Assembly (NCBI GenBank): GCA_900542355.1 | Contig: UQNE01000017.1 | Span: 1-39,176 of the forward strand | Direction: 5' to 3' | Length of the DNA stretch: 39,176 nt | Origin: an uncultured Bacteroidales bacterium | GTDB lineage: Bacteria; Bacteroidota; Bacteroidia; Bacteroidales; Paludibacteraceae | In this document: positions 1 to 8,666 of the stretch, one piece after another | Layout of the letters: every line of letters starts with the position of its first letter | Position numbering within the stretch: the first letter of the stretch is position 1 | Position numbers and translations under genes: made by a program | The notes under the pieces: generated by a model | The model's database searches: none | What the model was told of the DNA's origin: nothing | The model's input: only the letters and a program-made list of their open reading frames with translations

Positions 1-109
1 GAGGTGCTAAGGTAGGTTAAAACCCCCCGCGGAGGGCGCCTGCCGCTACCAGCGTGATGCAAGTCAGCGACAACGCCATATTCGTAAAATTGCTTTGTAA
101 TTTTGCCAT
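1..109 (-). CDS. rnfG: Ion-translocating oxidoreductase subunit G, 5' fragment with frameshift
   Basis: This is the beginning of the gene after rnfD in the rnf operon; the rest lies outside the window. RnfG is a membrane-anchored periplasmic flavoprotein that carries covalent FMN and passes electrons between RnfD and other Rnf subunits. The ATG at 109 follows the rnfD stop by 12 bp. The first 30 codons give MAKLQSNFTNMALSL and then a hydrophobic segment, as expected for the single N-terminal membrane anchor. Codon 31 is TAA. Dropping one base from the six-C run at 23-28 restores an open hydrophobic frame (VLTYLST), so the gene appears frameshifted near the window edge. A sequencing or assembly error is as likely as a real mutation. 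The name rests on position and the N-terminus only. Confidence 0.6.
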
Positions 110-121
110 AGTGTTACCTCC

Positions 122-1120
122 TTATTTTTTCTTTTCGCCGAAGCGTTTCGGACGGATATGGTTCAACAACGGAACGCAAGCGTTCATAATCAGTATGGCA
201 AACGACATTCCTTCCGGATATGCACCCCAAGTACGGATCACCATCACTATCAGTCCGATACCAATACCAAAGATAATCTTACCCCAACCAGTCATAGGCG
301 AGGTTACATAGTCGGTAGCCATAAAGAACGCACCTAGCATCATACCGCCCGTGCAGAGCGTCATAGCCACATACTGCCCCGTGGTCATCCCCTCGGGCAA
401 CGCACCACACCAACCGGTGATAGTGGCAAAGAGAGCCACCGTAGCCAAGATGCTTACGGGGATATGCCATGTGATCACACGCGTACAGATAAGGAAGATA
501 CCGCCTACGAGCAATGCCAAAGCGCACACCTCACCCAGCGAACCGCCCATTGCGCCTACAAAAGCGTCCCACAGGTCGGGCAACTGACTGACCACACTGC
601 TATCACCACCTTTGATTGCCTGTTTGAGCAATGCCAACGGAGTAGCACCTGTCGCTGCATCTACATAACTGCCGCCGAAACTGAGCGGACGAGGCCAAGT
701 AGTCATCTGTACAGGGAACGAGATAAGCAGAAATACACGACCTACCAAAGCGGGGTTAAAGGGATTCTGCCCCAAGCCGCCGAAGGTCATCTTACCCACA
801 CCGATAGCCACCAAAGCACCGATGATTACTATCCACCAAGGCAGGTTGCTCGGCAGGTTGAATGCCAATAGCAGACCGGTCAGGATAGCGGAGCAATCGC
901 AAATAGTAGGTTTCTGTTTCAGTATAAACTTAGCAATCAGCCACTCGAAAGCCACGCAAGCCGCCACGCTGATGGCGGTAGTGATTAGGGCTCCCCAACC
1001 AAACTCTATCACAGACACGATATATGCCGGCATTAGGGCTGCTATCACAAGGAGCATGTTTTTCCGCACACTGTCGCCGCTATGGGCATGAGGTGCAGGA
1101 GATACTATAAGTTGTTTCAT
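122..1120 (-). CDS. rnfD: Ion-translocating oxidoreductase subunit D
   Basis: RnfD is an integral membrane subunit of the Rnf complex, which couples electron flow between reduced ferredoxin and NAD to ion transport across the inner membrane. The 332-residue protein starts MKQLIVSPAPHAHSGDSVRK, the usual RnfD opening, and is then almost wholly hydrophobic with about nine or ten membrane spans. The motif ATGATPLA near residue 157-164 matches the site where FMN is attached by a phosphoester bond; the acceptor would be Thr160. A second conserved stretch, FMATDYVTSPMTGWGK, lies near residues 265-280. Length is normal for the family. It follows rnfC by 37 bp and precedes rnfG by 12 bp in one operon. 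Confidence 0.95.
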   Translation of the reverse strand: MKQLIVSPAPHAHSGDSVRKNMLLVIAALMPAYIVSVIEFGWGALITTAISVAACVAFEWLIAKFILKQKPTICDCSAILTGLLLAFNLPSNLPWWIVIIGALVAIGVGKMTFGGLGQNPFNPALVGRVFLLISFPVQMTTWPRPLSFGGSYVDAATGATPLALLKQAIKGGDSSVVSQLPDLWDAFVGAMGGSLGEVCALALLVGGIFLICTRVITWHIPVSILATVALFATITGWCGALPEGMTTGQYVAMTLCTGGMMLGAFFMATDYVTSPMTGWGKIIFGIGIGLIVMVIRTWGAYPEGMSFAILIMNACVPLLNHIRPKRFGEKKK

Positions 1121-1157
1121 AGATATACTTATTTAGTTGATTATCACGCCTATAGAG

Positions 1158-2501
1158 TTATTTCTTTTGTGCTGCTTGGCGTGCGCGAATGATGCCGCCT
1201 ACTTTGGCTTTACCCATACGCACATAGTCGAGCAACGGACGATGACTCGGGCAGGTAAACATACAGCAACCGCATTCGATACAGTCCATGATAGAGTGTT
1301 TCTCCATCTCGTCCCACATTCCTAAGGCAGCTTGTTTGGAGAGCAAATAAGGCTCCAATCCCATCGGGCAAGCACTCACGCACTTAGCACAACGGATACA
1401 GTTCTCTACCTCGGCACGACGACTCTCGTTCTCAGGCAAGAAAAGCAGACCGCTCACACGCTTGTTAGCAGGCATATCGATGTTGTTCATCGCACGACCC
1501 ATCATCGGACCGCCACCGATAATCTTACCCGTATCTTCCGGAACGCCACCTGCCAATGCCACCACATCGGATAGCGGAGTGCCAAAGCGAACCGAGTAGT
1601 TACCCGGTTTCGACAAACTCTTACCCGTAACCGTCATCACACGCGAAATCAGCGGTTTATTCTTCTGTACCGCCTCATAGACGGCATAGATAGTAGCCAC
1701 ATTATCCACTACCGCACCTACCTCGATAGGCAGTGCACCGGAGGGTACTTGGCGACCGATACATGCGTCGATCAACTGTTTCTCACCACCCTGCGGGTAC
1801 TTCAGTTTGAGCGGCTTCACCTCTATTCCGAGCGCTTTCGCAGCCAACTGCTTCATATAATCGATAGCATCGGGCTTGTTCTTCTCGATACCGATGATTG
1901 CACGATTGATACCCAAAGCCTTCATCAAGATTTGAATACCGATGATAATTTCCTCACCATGCTCGAGCATCAGTTGATGGTCGCAAGTCAGATACGGCTC
2001 ACACTCTACACCATTGACAATCAGCACTTCTGCTTTCTTGCCCGGGGGAGGAAGGAGTTTCACATGGGTCGGGAAGCAAGCACCACCCAAACCTACAATA
2101 CCGGCAACGGCAATCTTATCCACTATCTCTTTTGCCTCAAGCGGGCAATCGCGTTTGATAGCGTCAGAGCGGTCGATCGTCTCAACCCACTCATCGCCCT
2201 CTACATCCATAAAGATAGCCGGCATACGCATACCCCATGTGTCGGTAGTGGCATCGATTTTAGTGATTGTACCGCTGAAAGGAGCGTGTACATTCGCACT
2301 CACAAATCCCCCGGCTTTGGCAAGCAACTCACCTACTTTCACCTTCTGACCCTTCTCTACCACGGGTTGCGCAGGCGCACCGATGTGCTGTACGAGCGGG
2401 ATAATAGCCTTCTGCGGCAGCGGGCACTCGCTAATCGATTGGTGTGCCGAATATACCTTGTTGTCGTGTGGATGAACTCCACCTATTCTAAATGTATTCA
2501 T
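1158..2501 (-). CDS. rnfC: Ion-translocating oxidoreductase subunit C
   Basis: RnfC is the cytoplasmic NADH-binding, iron-sulfur subunit of the Rnf complex. The 447-residue protein has an N-terminal RnfC/SLBB-type domain, a nucleotide and FMN-binding Rossmann part around GIVGLGGACFPTHVK (about residues 133-147), and two ferredoxin-type [4Fe-4S] motifs near the C-terminus, CIRCAKCVSACP and CIECGCCMFTCP. The Bacteroidales form is short and lacks the long Ala/Lys-rich tail seen in gammaproteobacterial RnfC. Its ATG overlaps the rnfB stop by 4 bp, which indicates translational coupling. Confidence 0.96.
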   Translation of the reverse strand: MNTFRIGGVHPHDNKVYSAHQSISECPLPQKAIIPLVQHIGAPAQPVVEKGQKVKVGELLAKAGGFVSANVHAPFSGTITKIDATTDTWGMRMPAIFMDVEGDEWVETIDRSDAIKRDCPLEAKEIVDKIAVAGIVGLGGACFPTHVKLLPPPGKKAEVLIVNGVECEPYLTCDHQLMLEHGEEIIIGIQILMKALGINRAIIGIEKNKPDAIDYMKQLAAKALGIEVKPLKLKYPQGGEKQLIDACIGRQVPSGALPIEVGAVVDNVATIYAVYEAVQKNKPLISRVMTVTGKSLSKPGNYSVRFGTPLSDVVALAGGVPEDTGKIIGGGPMMGRAMNNIDMPANKRVSGLLFLPENESRRAEVENCIRCAKCVSACPMGLEPYLLSKQAALGMWDEMEKHSIMDCIECGCCMFTCPSHRPLLDYVRMGKAKVGGIIRARQAAQKK

Positions 2502-3442
2502 GCTTTAGCCTCCTCTTGTTTAGGTTGTTCCACCGGTGTCGGTTCTGCTACAGTCTTTGCTACGGGTGCTACAGCGGGTTGAACTGGTGTAGCGGGCTTA
2601 GCAGCCGCAGGTTCTGCAGGTTTACGCGGTGGGAAATTCACTGCGTGGATAGCACCCGTCGGGCACTCTGCTTCGCATTTACGACACAGACGGCACTTCG
2701 TAAAATCAATATAAGCCAAGTTGTTCTCCACGGTGATAGCCTCAAACGGACATACTTTCTGACACTTACCACAGCCGATACAAGCATTCAGACACGCTTT
2801 GCGGGCAATAGCACCTTTGTCCTTATTGACGCACTCTACCACCATACGGCGGTTCTTCGGACCTTTGTTGCGCAGTTCGATGATGTTACGAGGACAGGCT
2901 TTGGCGCACTTACCGCAAGCCGTACATTTCTCATCGTCCACTACCGGCAACCCAGTATTCTCATCGATACGGATAGCACCAAACTGGCAGGCTGCCACAC
3001 AATCGCCGCAACCTAAGCAACCGAAAGCGCAAGCCGTCTCACCTACATACAGGTTGTGCATGATTTGGCAACTGTGTACACCGTCGTACTCACTCGTGCG
3101 AGGGCGTGCCTCGCAAGTACCGTTACAACGCACTACCGCCACTTTGGGTTCGGCAGCGACAGCCGCCTTACCGAGTATCTCACCCACTTTTTGCATCGTA
3201 GGCGCACCACCGACAGGGCAGAACAGACCATCCAGCGTATCCGCTTTTACGCACGCTTCAGCCAACGCACGACAACCGGCAAAGCCGCAACCGCCACAGT
3301 TGGCTCCGGGCAATGCTTCCTGCACCTCATCAATGCGTGGGTCTTCCTCTACCTTGAACTTCTGAGCCACGAAATACAGCAGCACCGCTGCTACCAATCC
3401 CGTAACGCCCAAAACGGCCAAAGAAATCAGAACTAAATTCAT
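2498..3442 (-). CDS. rnfB: Ion-translocating oxidoreductase subunit B (multi-cluster ferredoxin)
   Basis: RnfB takes electrons from ferredoxin and hands them to the Rnf complex. An N-terminal membrane anchor (residues about 3-26) is followed by the NCGGCGFAGC four-cysteine cluster domain and then by four ferredoxin-type motifs: CLGCGDCVAAC, CTACGKCAKAC, CIGCGKCQKVC and CRLCRKCEAEC. The protein could therefore hold about five [4Fe-4S] clusters, as in Bacteroidales and other anaerobes, more than the E. coli RsxB form. The last 45 or so residues are a low-complexity Pro/Ala/Glu tail (PAEPAAAKPATPVQPAVAP) with no predicted cluster. It is the first rnf gene after rseC and overlaps rnfC by 4 bp. 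Confidence 0.96.
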   Translation of the reverse strand: MNLVLISLAVLGVTGLVAAVLLYFVAQKFKVEEDPRIDEVQEALPGANCGGCGFAGCRALAEACVKADTLDGLFCPVGGAPTMQKVGEILGKAAVAAEPKVAVVRCNGTCEARPRTSEYDGVHSCQIMHNLYVGETACAFGCLGCGDCVAACQFGAIRIDENTGLPVVDDEKCTACGKCAKACPRNIIELRNKGPKNRRMVVECVNKDKGAIARKACLNACIGCGKCQKVCPFEAITVENNLAYIDFTKCRLCRKCEAECPTGAIHAVNFPPRKPAEPAAAKPATPVQPAVAPVAKTVAEPTPVEQPKQEEAKA

Positions 3443-3566
3443 TTTGTTGTTATTTGAAAAATGTTTATGTGTTATCTCTATGTCTATCCGATGGCAGTCA
3501 GAACTACCTCATGTCAGCCTCTTTCTTCACTACAAGCGGGCAACCACTTTCTTCCGCCCAAACCTC

Positions 3567-3977
3567 TCACAACTTACGTACCGTGAAGGAGAACTGCTTC
3601 TGCAATCGCTTCCTAAAAAACGAAAGAACAATGTAGTAAACCGCCACCGCACCCAACGCTATCGAACCTATCACCGCCTCGCTATCCAGCACCCATTCCA
3701 AGCCTGCTATCACTGCCAACATCACCACAAATGGCATAATGTATGCCAGCAGAACGGCTTTCCACCCCAGTTTCTCCGCCACCATCACTTCCACCCTGTC
3801 GCCCGATTGCATCGGCTCCAACATCAGTGCATCCATCTCTTTCTCTTGGCTCTCCGACGACATACACATCGACCGCGCAGCACAACTGCTGCAAGCACTT
3901 GCCTGCACAATACGAACATGCGCCGTCTGCCCCGATACAGACAACACTACCCCCTCATGACGAATTTCCTCTGACAT
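3567..3977 (-). CDS. rseC: RseC/SoxR-reducing family membrane protein
   Basis: RseC-family proteins are small inner-membrane proteins found beside rnf genes; in E. coli they help the Rnf/Rsx complex reduce SoxR and modulate sigma-E. The 136-residue product has an N-terminal soluble part with four cysteines in ACSSCAARSMCM (about residues 29-40) and two membrane spans (about 70-90 and 97-116), the standard layout. I chose ATG 3977 because MSEEIRHEGVVLSVSG matches the family start; an upstream in-frame extension to 4163 would run through the promoter. It is first in the rnf operon, 124 bp ahead of rnfB. What it regulates in Bacteroidota is not known from the sequence. Confidence 0.88.
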   Translation of the reverse strand: MSEEIRHEGVVLSVSGQTAHVRIVQASACSSCAARSMCMSSESQEKEMDALMLEPMQSGDRVEVMVAEKLGWKAVLLAYIMPFVVMLAVIAGLEWVLDSEAVIGSIALGAVAVYYIVLSFFRKRLQKQFSFTVRKL

Positions 3978-4069
3978 ATATTTAAGGTGCGATATCCGGG
4001 CATAACCTACACAACAGTCCCCACACAAAGCAAGGCGCAGTCCTTGCATAGACCACCCAAAATAGCACG

Positions 4070-4101
4070 CAAAAGTATAAATAATTTTCCATACCGACAA
4101 A
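4070..4101 (-). promoter_or_regulatory. Bacteroidota-type promoter for rseC-rnf
   Basis: On the minus strand, TTTG (4098-4101) and TACTTTTG (4070-4077) are 20 bp apart, matching the -33/-7 consensus TTTG-N19-21-TAnnTTTG. Transcription should start near 4063 and give a leader of about 85 nt before rseC. Confidence 0.8.
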
Positions 4102-4179
4102 TTTATTTGATTATTTCGCTGAAAAGTACACAAAATGCGCCTAAATAGCGCACTCGCCACCACTGAAAAGACCGCACGA

Positions 4180-4211
4180 TTTGCAAAAACAAGATATTTT
4201 CAGTACCTTTG
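4180..4211 (+). promoter_or_regulatory. Bacteroidota-type promoter for ftsK
   Basis: TTTG (4180-4183) and TACCTTTG (4204-4211) are separated by 20 bp, a full consensus match. The ftsK ATG is at 4231, giving a leader of roughly 15 nt. This promoter and the rseC promoter point away from each other within one 250-bp gap. Confidence 0.8.
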
Positions 4212-4230
4212 CGTGCTAATTTGAGTTATT

Positions 4231-6810
4231 ATGCCAAGACGAACCACACATACCTCTAAGCCCGAAGGAAGAACTACAGAACGCACTATCAAAGTAGAGA
4301 AACCCAATTTCTTACAGCAGACAAAAGATTTCTTCGCCGACCCTCGCACCCGAATGGTAGCGGGGCTTCTATTGATTACCATTGCCCTATTCCTCTTGAT
4401 CGCATGCGTCAGTTATTTCTTCACCGGCACAAGCGACCAATCGCTTCTGCAGATGTCGTATGCCGACCGCAAAGAACACCGCGTAGAGATACAGAACTGG
4501 CTCGGCTTACCCGGTGCCGCAGTGGCGGAGTTTCTGCTTAATGGTGCCTTCGGTTGGTTGGCTTTTGCGCTCATCGCTATGCTCATCATCTATGCGCTAC
4601 GCCTGCTCCATATCGGTAAGGTACATCCCCTCCGCACACTGCTTACCGGCACTTTTGTCATCCTATGGGGCGATGTGCTACTCGGCTTTGCACAACTGCT
4701 CATCGAGAAAGGCTCTTTCTGTTGGGGAGGCGCATTCGGACAATGGTTCGCCGGATGGCTCAACTCGTATATCCAACCTACGGGTATGATCATCAGCCTG
4801 CTCGTTACACTGGTTATATTCCTTATCATCGCTGAGAAGAACTTTATCCCCAATATGAAACGCTTGGGGCTTTGGTTCGTAGGTCTGTTTAAGCAGAAAC
4901 CGAAAGACAACACCCTGGAAGCAACCGCAGACAACGCCCCCGACACAGCCGATACAACCGATAATGAACCCCAAGAGGATACCGAGGAACAAACCCAAGA
5001 CACCCCCCAAGACGACTCTATAGAGATCCATATCGACGGAATCAACGATACCCCCGCAGCGCAACCCGTTGCCATATCGGACGACCCCGATGATGTTCCC
5101 TTTGTCATCGATACCCCTTCCGAAGAGGAGATGCACTACCCTGCACCGCGGGACACCGCGGATACACCTGCTGACGACAATGGTGCAGACATCAGCATAG
5201 AGAATACACAACCCGTCGAACTGGTAACAGACAATCCCGAAGACATCCTTGCCAAACTCGGTCCTTACGACCCGCGCAAGGATCTCGAATACTATAAGTT
5301 CCCCGCACTCGACCTGCTCAAGGTATATGATAACGAGACAGGTACAATCATCAACCGCGATGAGCAGAACGCCAATGCCAAACGCATCGTGGAAACACTG
5401 CGCAACTTCGGCATAGAGATAGAGAAAATCACCGCCACCGTAGGTCCTACCGTTACGCTCTACGAACTGTCGCCCAAAGCGGGTATCAAGATATCGAAGA
5501 TCAAAGGACTGGAGAACGATATTATGATGTCGCTTTCCGCTATCGGTATCCGTATGATTGCGCCCATCCCGGGCAAAGGAACCGTGGGTGTAGAGGTGCC
5601 TAACGAGCACCCGCAAACCGTATCGATGCACTCCGTCATCGCCTCCAAACGCTTCCAAGAGGAGAAGAAAATGCGACTGCCTATCGCTATCGGACGCACT
5701 ATCACCAACGAGGTCTTTATGTTCGACCTCGCCAAGACACCACACCTGCTCGTTGCCGGTGCCACGGGGCAAGGTAAGTCGGTGGCTATCAATGCTATTC
5801 TTACCTCGTTGCTCTATAAAAAACACCCTGCCGAACTCAAACTCGTGCTAGTTGATCCTAAGATGGTGGAGTTCTCGCCCTACAAGGGTCTTTACCGACA
5901 CTACCTCGCCGCCATGCCCGAGGTGGAGGAAAACGACATCATCATCACCGACTGCGACAAGGTCATCAATACCCTCAACTCACTCGTCATCGAGATGGAG
6001 AACCGATACAAACTCCTCATGGATGCCGGCGTGCGCAACCTCGAAGACTACAACGATAAGTTCATCAACCGCCGCCTCAACCCCGAGAAAATCGTAGCAG
6101 ACTCGCTCCACCATCAGTATCTCCCCTATATCGTCATCGTCATCGATGAGTATGGCGATTTCATTATGCAGGCGGGCAAACAGGTAGAGACGCCTATCGC
6201 TCGTATCACCCAGAAAGCCCGTGCCGTAGGTATGCACATGATCTTGGCTACCCAACGCCCATCTGTGAACATCGTTACGGGCGTCATCAAAGCCAATATC
6301 CCTACCCGTATCGCCTTGCGTACCCAGTCGCAAATTGACTCGCGTACCGTACTCGATGCCACCGGAGCAGAGCACCTCATCGGTCGAGGCGATATGCTCT
6401 ATGCCGCCAACGGTAATATCACGCGTATCCAATGCGCCTTTGTCGATACACCCGAAGTGGATGCTATCGTCGATCATATCAGTCAGCAGCAACGCTATTT
6501 CGAGCCTTACCAGTTGCCCGAGTACATACCCGAGGGAGCCGAAGAGGCTCTCGCACCCGGCAGCGTGGACCTCAAACGCCTCGACCCGATGTTCGCCGAT
6601 GTGGCACGCTATGTCGTCGCCAAACAAGAAGGCTCTACCTCACGCCTGCAACGCGCCTTCGAGATAGGATACAACCGTGCCGGCAAACTCTCTGACCAAC
6701 TCGAGGCAGCCGGTATCGTCGGACCTAACAAAGGACCCAAAGGTCGCGATGTACTGATACAAGATATGGATATGCTCGAGCAAAAACTGCAAGAACTCGG
6801 TGCTTCGTAA
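4231..6810 (+). CDS. ftsK: DNA translocase FtsK/SpoIIIE
   Basis: FtsK anchors at the division septum and pumps chromosomal DNA so that the terminus region is cleared and dimers are resolved before division. The 859-residue protein has four membrane spans within residues about 37-206, an acidic Asp/Thr/Pro/Glu-rich linker (about 230-345), a RecA-like motor with Walker A GATGQGKS (about residues 509-516) and Walker B IVIVIDEYGD, and a C-terminal winged-helix gamma domain (DPMFADVARYVV onward, last 75 residues) that reads orientation sequences. The linker is shorter than that of E. coli FtsK, as is normal for Bacteroidota. LolA-like and trxB genes follow, a conserved Bacteroidales order. Confidence 0.97.
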   Translation: MPRRTTHTSKPEGRTTERTIKVEKPNFLQQTKDFFADPRTRMVAGLLLITIALFLLIACVSYFFTGTSDQSLLQMSYADRKEHRVEIQNWLGLPGAAVAEFLLNGAFGWLAFALIAMLIIYALRLLHIGKVHPLRTLLTGTFVILWGDVLLGFAQLLIEKGSFCWGGAFGQWFAGWLNSYIQPTGMIISLLVTLVIFLIIAEKNFIPNMKRLGLWFVGLFKQKPKDNTLEATADNAPDTADTTDNEPQEDTEEQTQDTPQDDSIEIHIDGINDTPAAQPVAISDDPDDVPFVIDTPSEEEMHYPAPRDTADTPADDNGADISIENTQPVELVTDNPEDILAKLGPYDPRKDLEYYKFPALDLLKVYDNETGTIINRDEQNANAKRIVETLRNFGIEIEKITATVGPTVTLYELSPKAGIKISKIKGLENDIMMSLSAIGIRMIAPIPGKGTVGVEVPNEHPQTVSMHSVIASKRFQEEKKMRLPIAIGRTITNEVFMFDLAKTPHLLVAGATGQGKSVAINAILTSLLYKKHPAELKLVLVDPKMVEFSPYKGLYRHYLAAMPEVEENDIIITDCDKVINTLNSLVIEMENRYKLLMDAGVRNLEDYNDKFINRRLNPEKIVADSLHHQYLPYIVIVIDEYGDFIMQAGKQVETPIARITQKARAVGMHMILATQRPSVNIVTGVIKANIPTRIALRTQSQIDSRTVLDATGAEHLIGRGDMLYAANGNITRIQCAFVDTPEVDAIVDHISQQQRYFEPYQLPEYIPEGAEEALAPGSVDLKRLDPMFADVARYVVAKQEGSTSRLQRAFEIGYNRAGKLSDQLEAAGIVGPNKGPKGRDVLIQDMDMLEQKLQELGAS

Positions 6811-6914
6811 CAACGACAACGCACCTGATGATTTGGTCAACCTATTCGAGGACTATCCATTCTTAAATTTTAACCATTTATTCTTCACTGAGCAACCTTC
6901 TTTTAGTCGAATGC

Positions 6915-6947
6915 TTGTCGAGACCTAATCGAGACCTAAGGCTGACT
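6915..6947 (+). repeat. 11-bp-period tandem repeat, copy A
   Basis: The ftsK-lolA gap holds consecutive 11-bp units TTGTCGAGACC and TAATCGAGACC, then a decayed third. The 26 bp at 6914-6939 recur exactly, in inverse orientation, at 33291-33316. No coding function is seen. Confidence 0.8.
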
Positions 6948-6973
6948 CAGACGCACCTACAAATAGTAAAAAT

Positions 6974-7609
6974 ATGTTGCAATCTTCTCATACCCTTTTC
7001 CGCCGCACTCTGCTTATGGGGTGTGCGCTAGTGTGGGGCATAGCGGGCATACAAGCCTCTGTGCTTACCGATTTTCTTGCCGCCTTAGAGCAACAGACCC
7101 TCCAATCAGATTTCACCATTACCGTCTCCGAGGAGGTATCGCAACCTATGAACTACCCTGGTAGCATCACCATGCAAGGCAATCGCTTTCGCCTCGCTAT
7201 GTTCGATACCGAAGCCGCATACGACGGCAACACCTTATATATATATAGTGCTTCCACCGACGAACTGACGCTCTCCAAACCGACCGAGTCAGAACTTCTC
7301 GAAGCCAACCCTTTTCTCTACGCCAAAGCCTTGGTAGAGGTCTGCACCGTCAGCGAACGCCCTGCTAAGGACCCCGCGCAGACCATCATCACGCTTACAC
7401 CCAAAGACCAATCGGTGGGTATTCAGCGGTTCACCCTGCGCCTCCGCCGCACCGACAAAGGCGGTAAGACGCAATACCTGCCTATGTCGGTCGAGATCAA
7501 AGAGGGTAAGCAACTCACCACACTCACCCTCAAAAATCCCCAATACATCGCTACTCCACCCGCCTTTCGGTTGGACTACCCCGATGCTTACCTCAACGAC
7601 CTAAGATAA
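6974..7609 (+). CDS. LolA-like outer-membrane lipoprotein carrier protein
   Basis: LolA proteins shuttle lipoproteins through the periplasm from the inner to the outer membrane. The 211-residue product has a signal peptide (about residues 1-29, with RRTLLMGCALVWGIAGIQA) and then a mostly beta mature part with the LolA-type pattern: an early helix-strand around LQSDFTITVSEE, GSITMQGNRFRLAMFDTEAAYDGNTLYIYSAS-like strands, and a long run of amphipathic strands to the end. The family match is by pattern and by position between ftsK and trxB, where Bacteroidales often carry such a gene. It could be a divergent relative with another periplasmic carrier role. Confidence 0.75.
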   Translation: MLQSSHTLFRRTLLMGCALVWGIAGIQASVLTDFLAALEQQTLQSDFTITVSEEVSQPMNYPGSITMQGNRFRLAMFDTEAAYDGNTLYIYSASTDELTLSKPTESELLEANPFLYAKALVEVCTVSERPAKDPAQTIITLTPKDQSVGIQRFTLRLRRTDKGGKTQYLPMSVEIKEGKQLTTLTLKNPQYIATPPAFRLDYPDAYLNDLR

Positions 7610-7620
7610 AACAACAACAC

Positions 7621-7648
7621 GCATTATGCATTCTTAATTCATAATTGT
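7621..7648. repeat. Dispersed ATGCATT-type repeat
   Basis: GCATTATGCATTCTTAATTC just before trxB is one copy of an AT-rich element that recurs at 10084-10112, 17447-17474, 20834-20866 and 20942-20982. It lies between the stop of the LolA-like gene and the trxB start. Confidence 0.6.
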
Positions 7649-7650
7649 CT

Positions 7651-8580
7651 ATGCACACTTCCTGTCTTATCATCGGCTCCGGCCCTGCAGGTTATACCGC
7701 AGCCATCTACGCTTCGCGTGCCAACCTATCGCCCATTCTCATCGAGGGTCCGCAAGCCGGCGGACAATTGATGATCACCACCGAGGTGGAGAACTTCCCC
7801 GGCTATCCCGACGGCGTAGAGCCGTTCCAAATGATGGACGATATGCGTCGCCAGGCAGAGCGTTTCGGTACGAAGATCGTCTCCGGCATCGTGGTTCGCG
7901 TCGATCTATCGTGTTCACCCAAACGCCTATGGCTCGACAACAACGAGGAGTACACCGCCGACAGCCTCATCATCGCTACAGGCGCAAGTGCTAAGTTCCT
8001 CGGTATCGACTCCGAGGAGAAATACCGCGGACGAGGCGTCTCGGCGTGTGCCACCTGCGACGGCTTCTTCTATCGCAATAAGACGGTAGCAGTGGTAGGC
8101 GGCGGCGATACGGCGTGCGAAGAGGCTTCGTATCTCGCCGGGCTATGCAAAAAAGTGTATATGATTGTTCGCAAACCATATCTGCGTGCATCGGAGATTA
8201 TGCAGCAACGAGTATTCAATAATCCGAAGATAGAAATCCTCTTCGAGCATAACACCCTTCGTCTTACGGGCGAACCAAAAGTACAAGGGGCTGACCTCAT
8301 CTACCGCAAGGGACAAGAGGACGAGCAGATACACCATATCGACATCGACGGATTCTTCCTCGCTATCGGGCATCGACCCAATACCGACCTCTTTGCCGAC
8401 TATCTACGCCGCGACAACGAGGGATACATTCTCACCGAAGGCGATTCGCCACGCACCAACCTGCCGGGCGTCTTTGCTGCAGGCGACTGTGCCGACCCGC
8501 ACTACCGCCAAGCCATCGTAGCGGCAGGCAGCGGATGCAAAGCCGCTATCGAGGCGGATAAGTACCTCAAATCGCTCTAA
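7651..8580 (+). CDS. trxB: Thioredoxin-disulfide reductase
   Basis: TrxB is an FAD enzyme that uses NADPH to reduce thioredoxin and so feeds ribonucleotide reductase and disulfide repair in the cytoplasm. The 309-residue protein has the N-terminal FAD motif GSGPAGYTAAIYASRA, the redox-active CATC (Cys133 and Cys136), the NADPH motif GGGDTACEEASYLA and the C-terminal FAD motif GVFAAGDCADPHYRQ. Length is normal. ATG 7651 is preferred over an in-frame TTG at 7645. It is 41 bp after the LolA-like gene and is probably cotranscribed with it. Confidence 0.96.
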   Translation: MHTSCLIIGSGPAGYTAAIYASRANLSPILIEGPQAGGQLMITTEVENFPGYPDGVEPFQMMDDMRRQAERFGTKIVSGIVVRVDLSCSPKRLWLDNNEEYTADSLIIATGASAKFLGIDSEEKYRGRGVSACATCDGFFYRNKTVAVVGGGDTACEEASYLAGLCKKVYMIVRKPYLRASEIMQQRVFNNPKIEILFEHNTLRLTGEPKVQGADLIYRKGQEDEQIHHIDIDGFFLAIGHRPNTDLFADYLRRDNEGYILTEGDSPRTNLPGVFAAGDCADPHYRQAIVAAGSGCKAAIEADKYLKSL

Positions 8581-8666
8581 AAACCAACACAAACCTCTCT
8601 TGACGGCATGGTACGATTACACCACAAGCCGCACAAGATATATTAACCCATTAAACCCAAAATCTT

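Noticed and set aside
4678..5826. Minus-strand 382-codon frame opposite ftsK
   Set aside because: Shadow of the FtsK linker and motor; no homology pattern and no start context.
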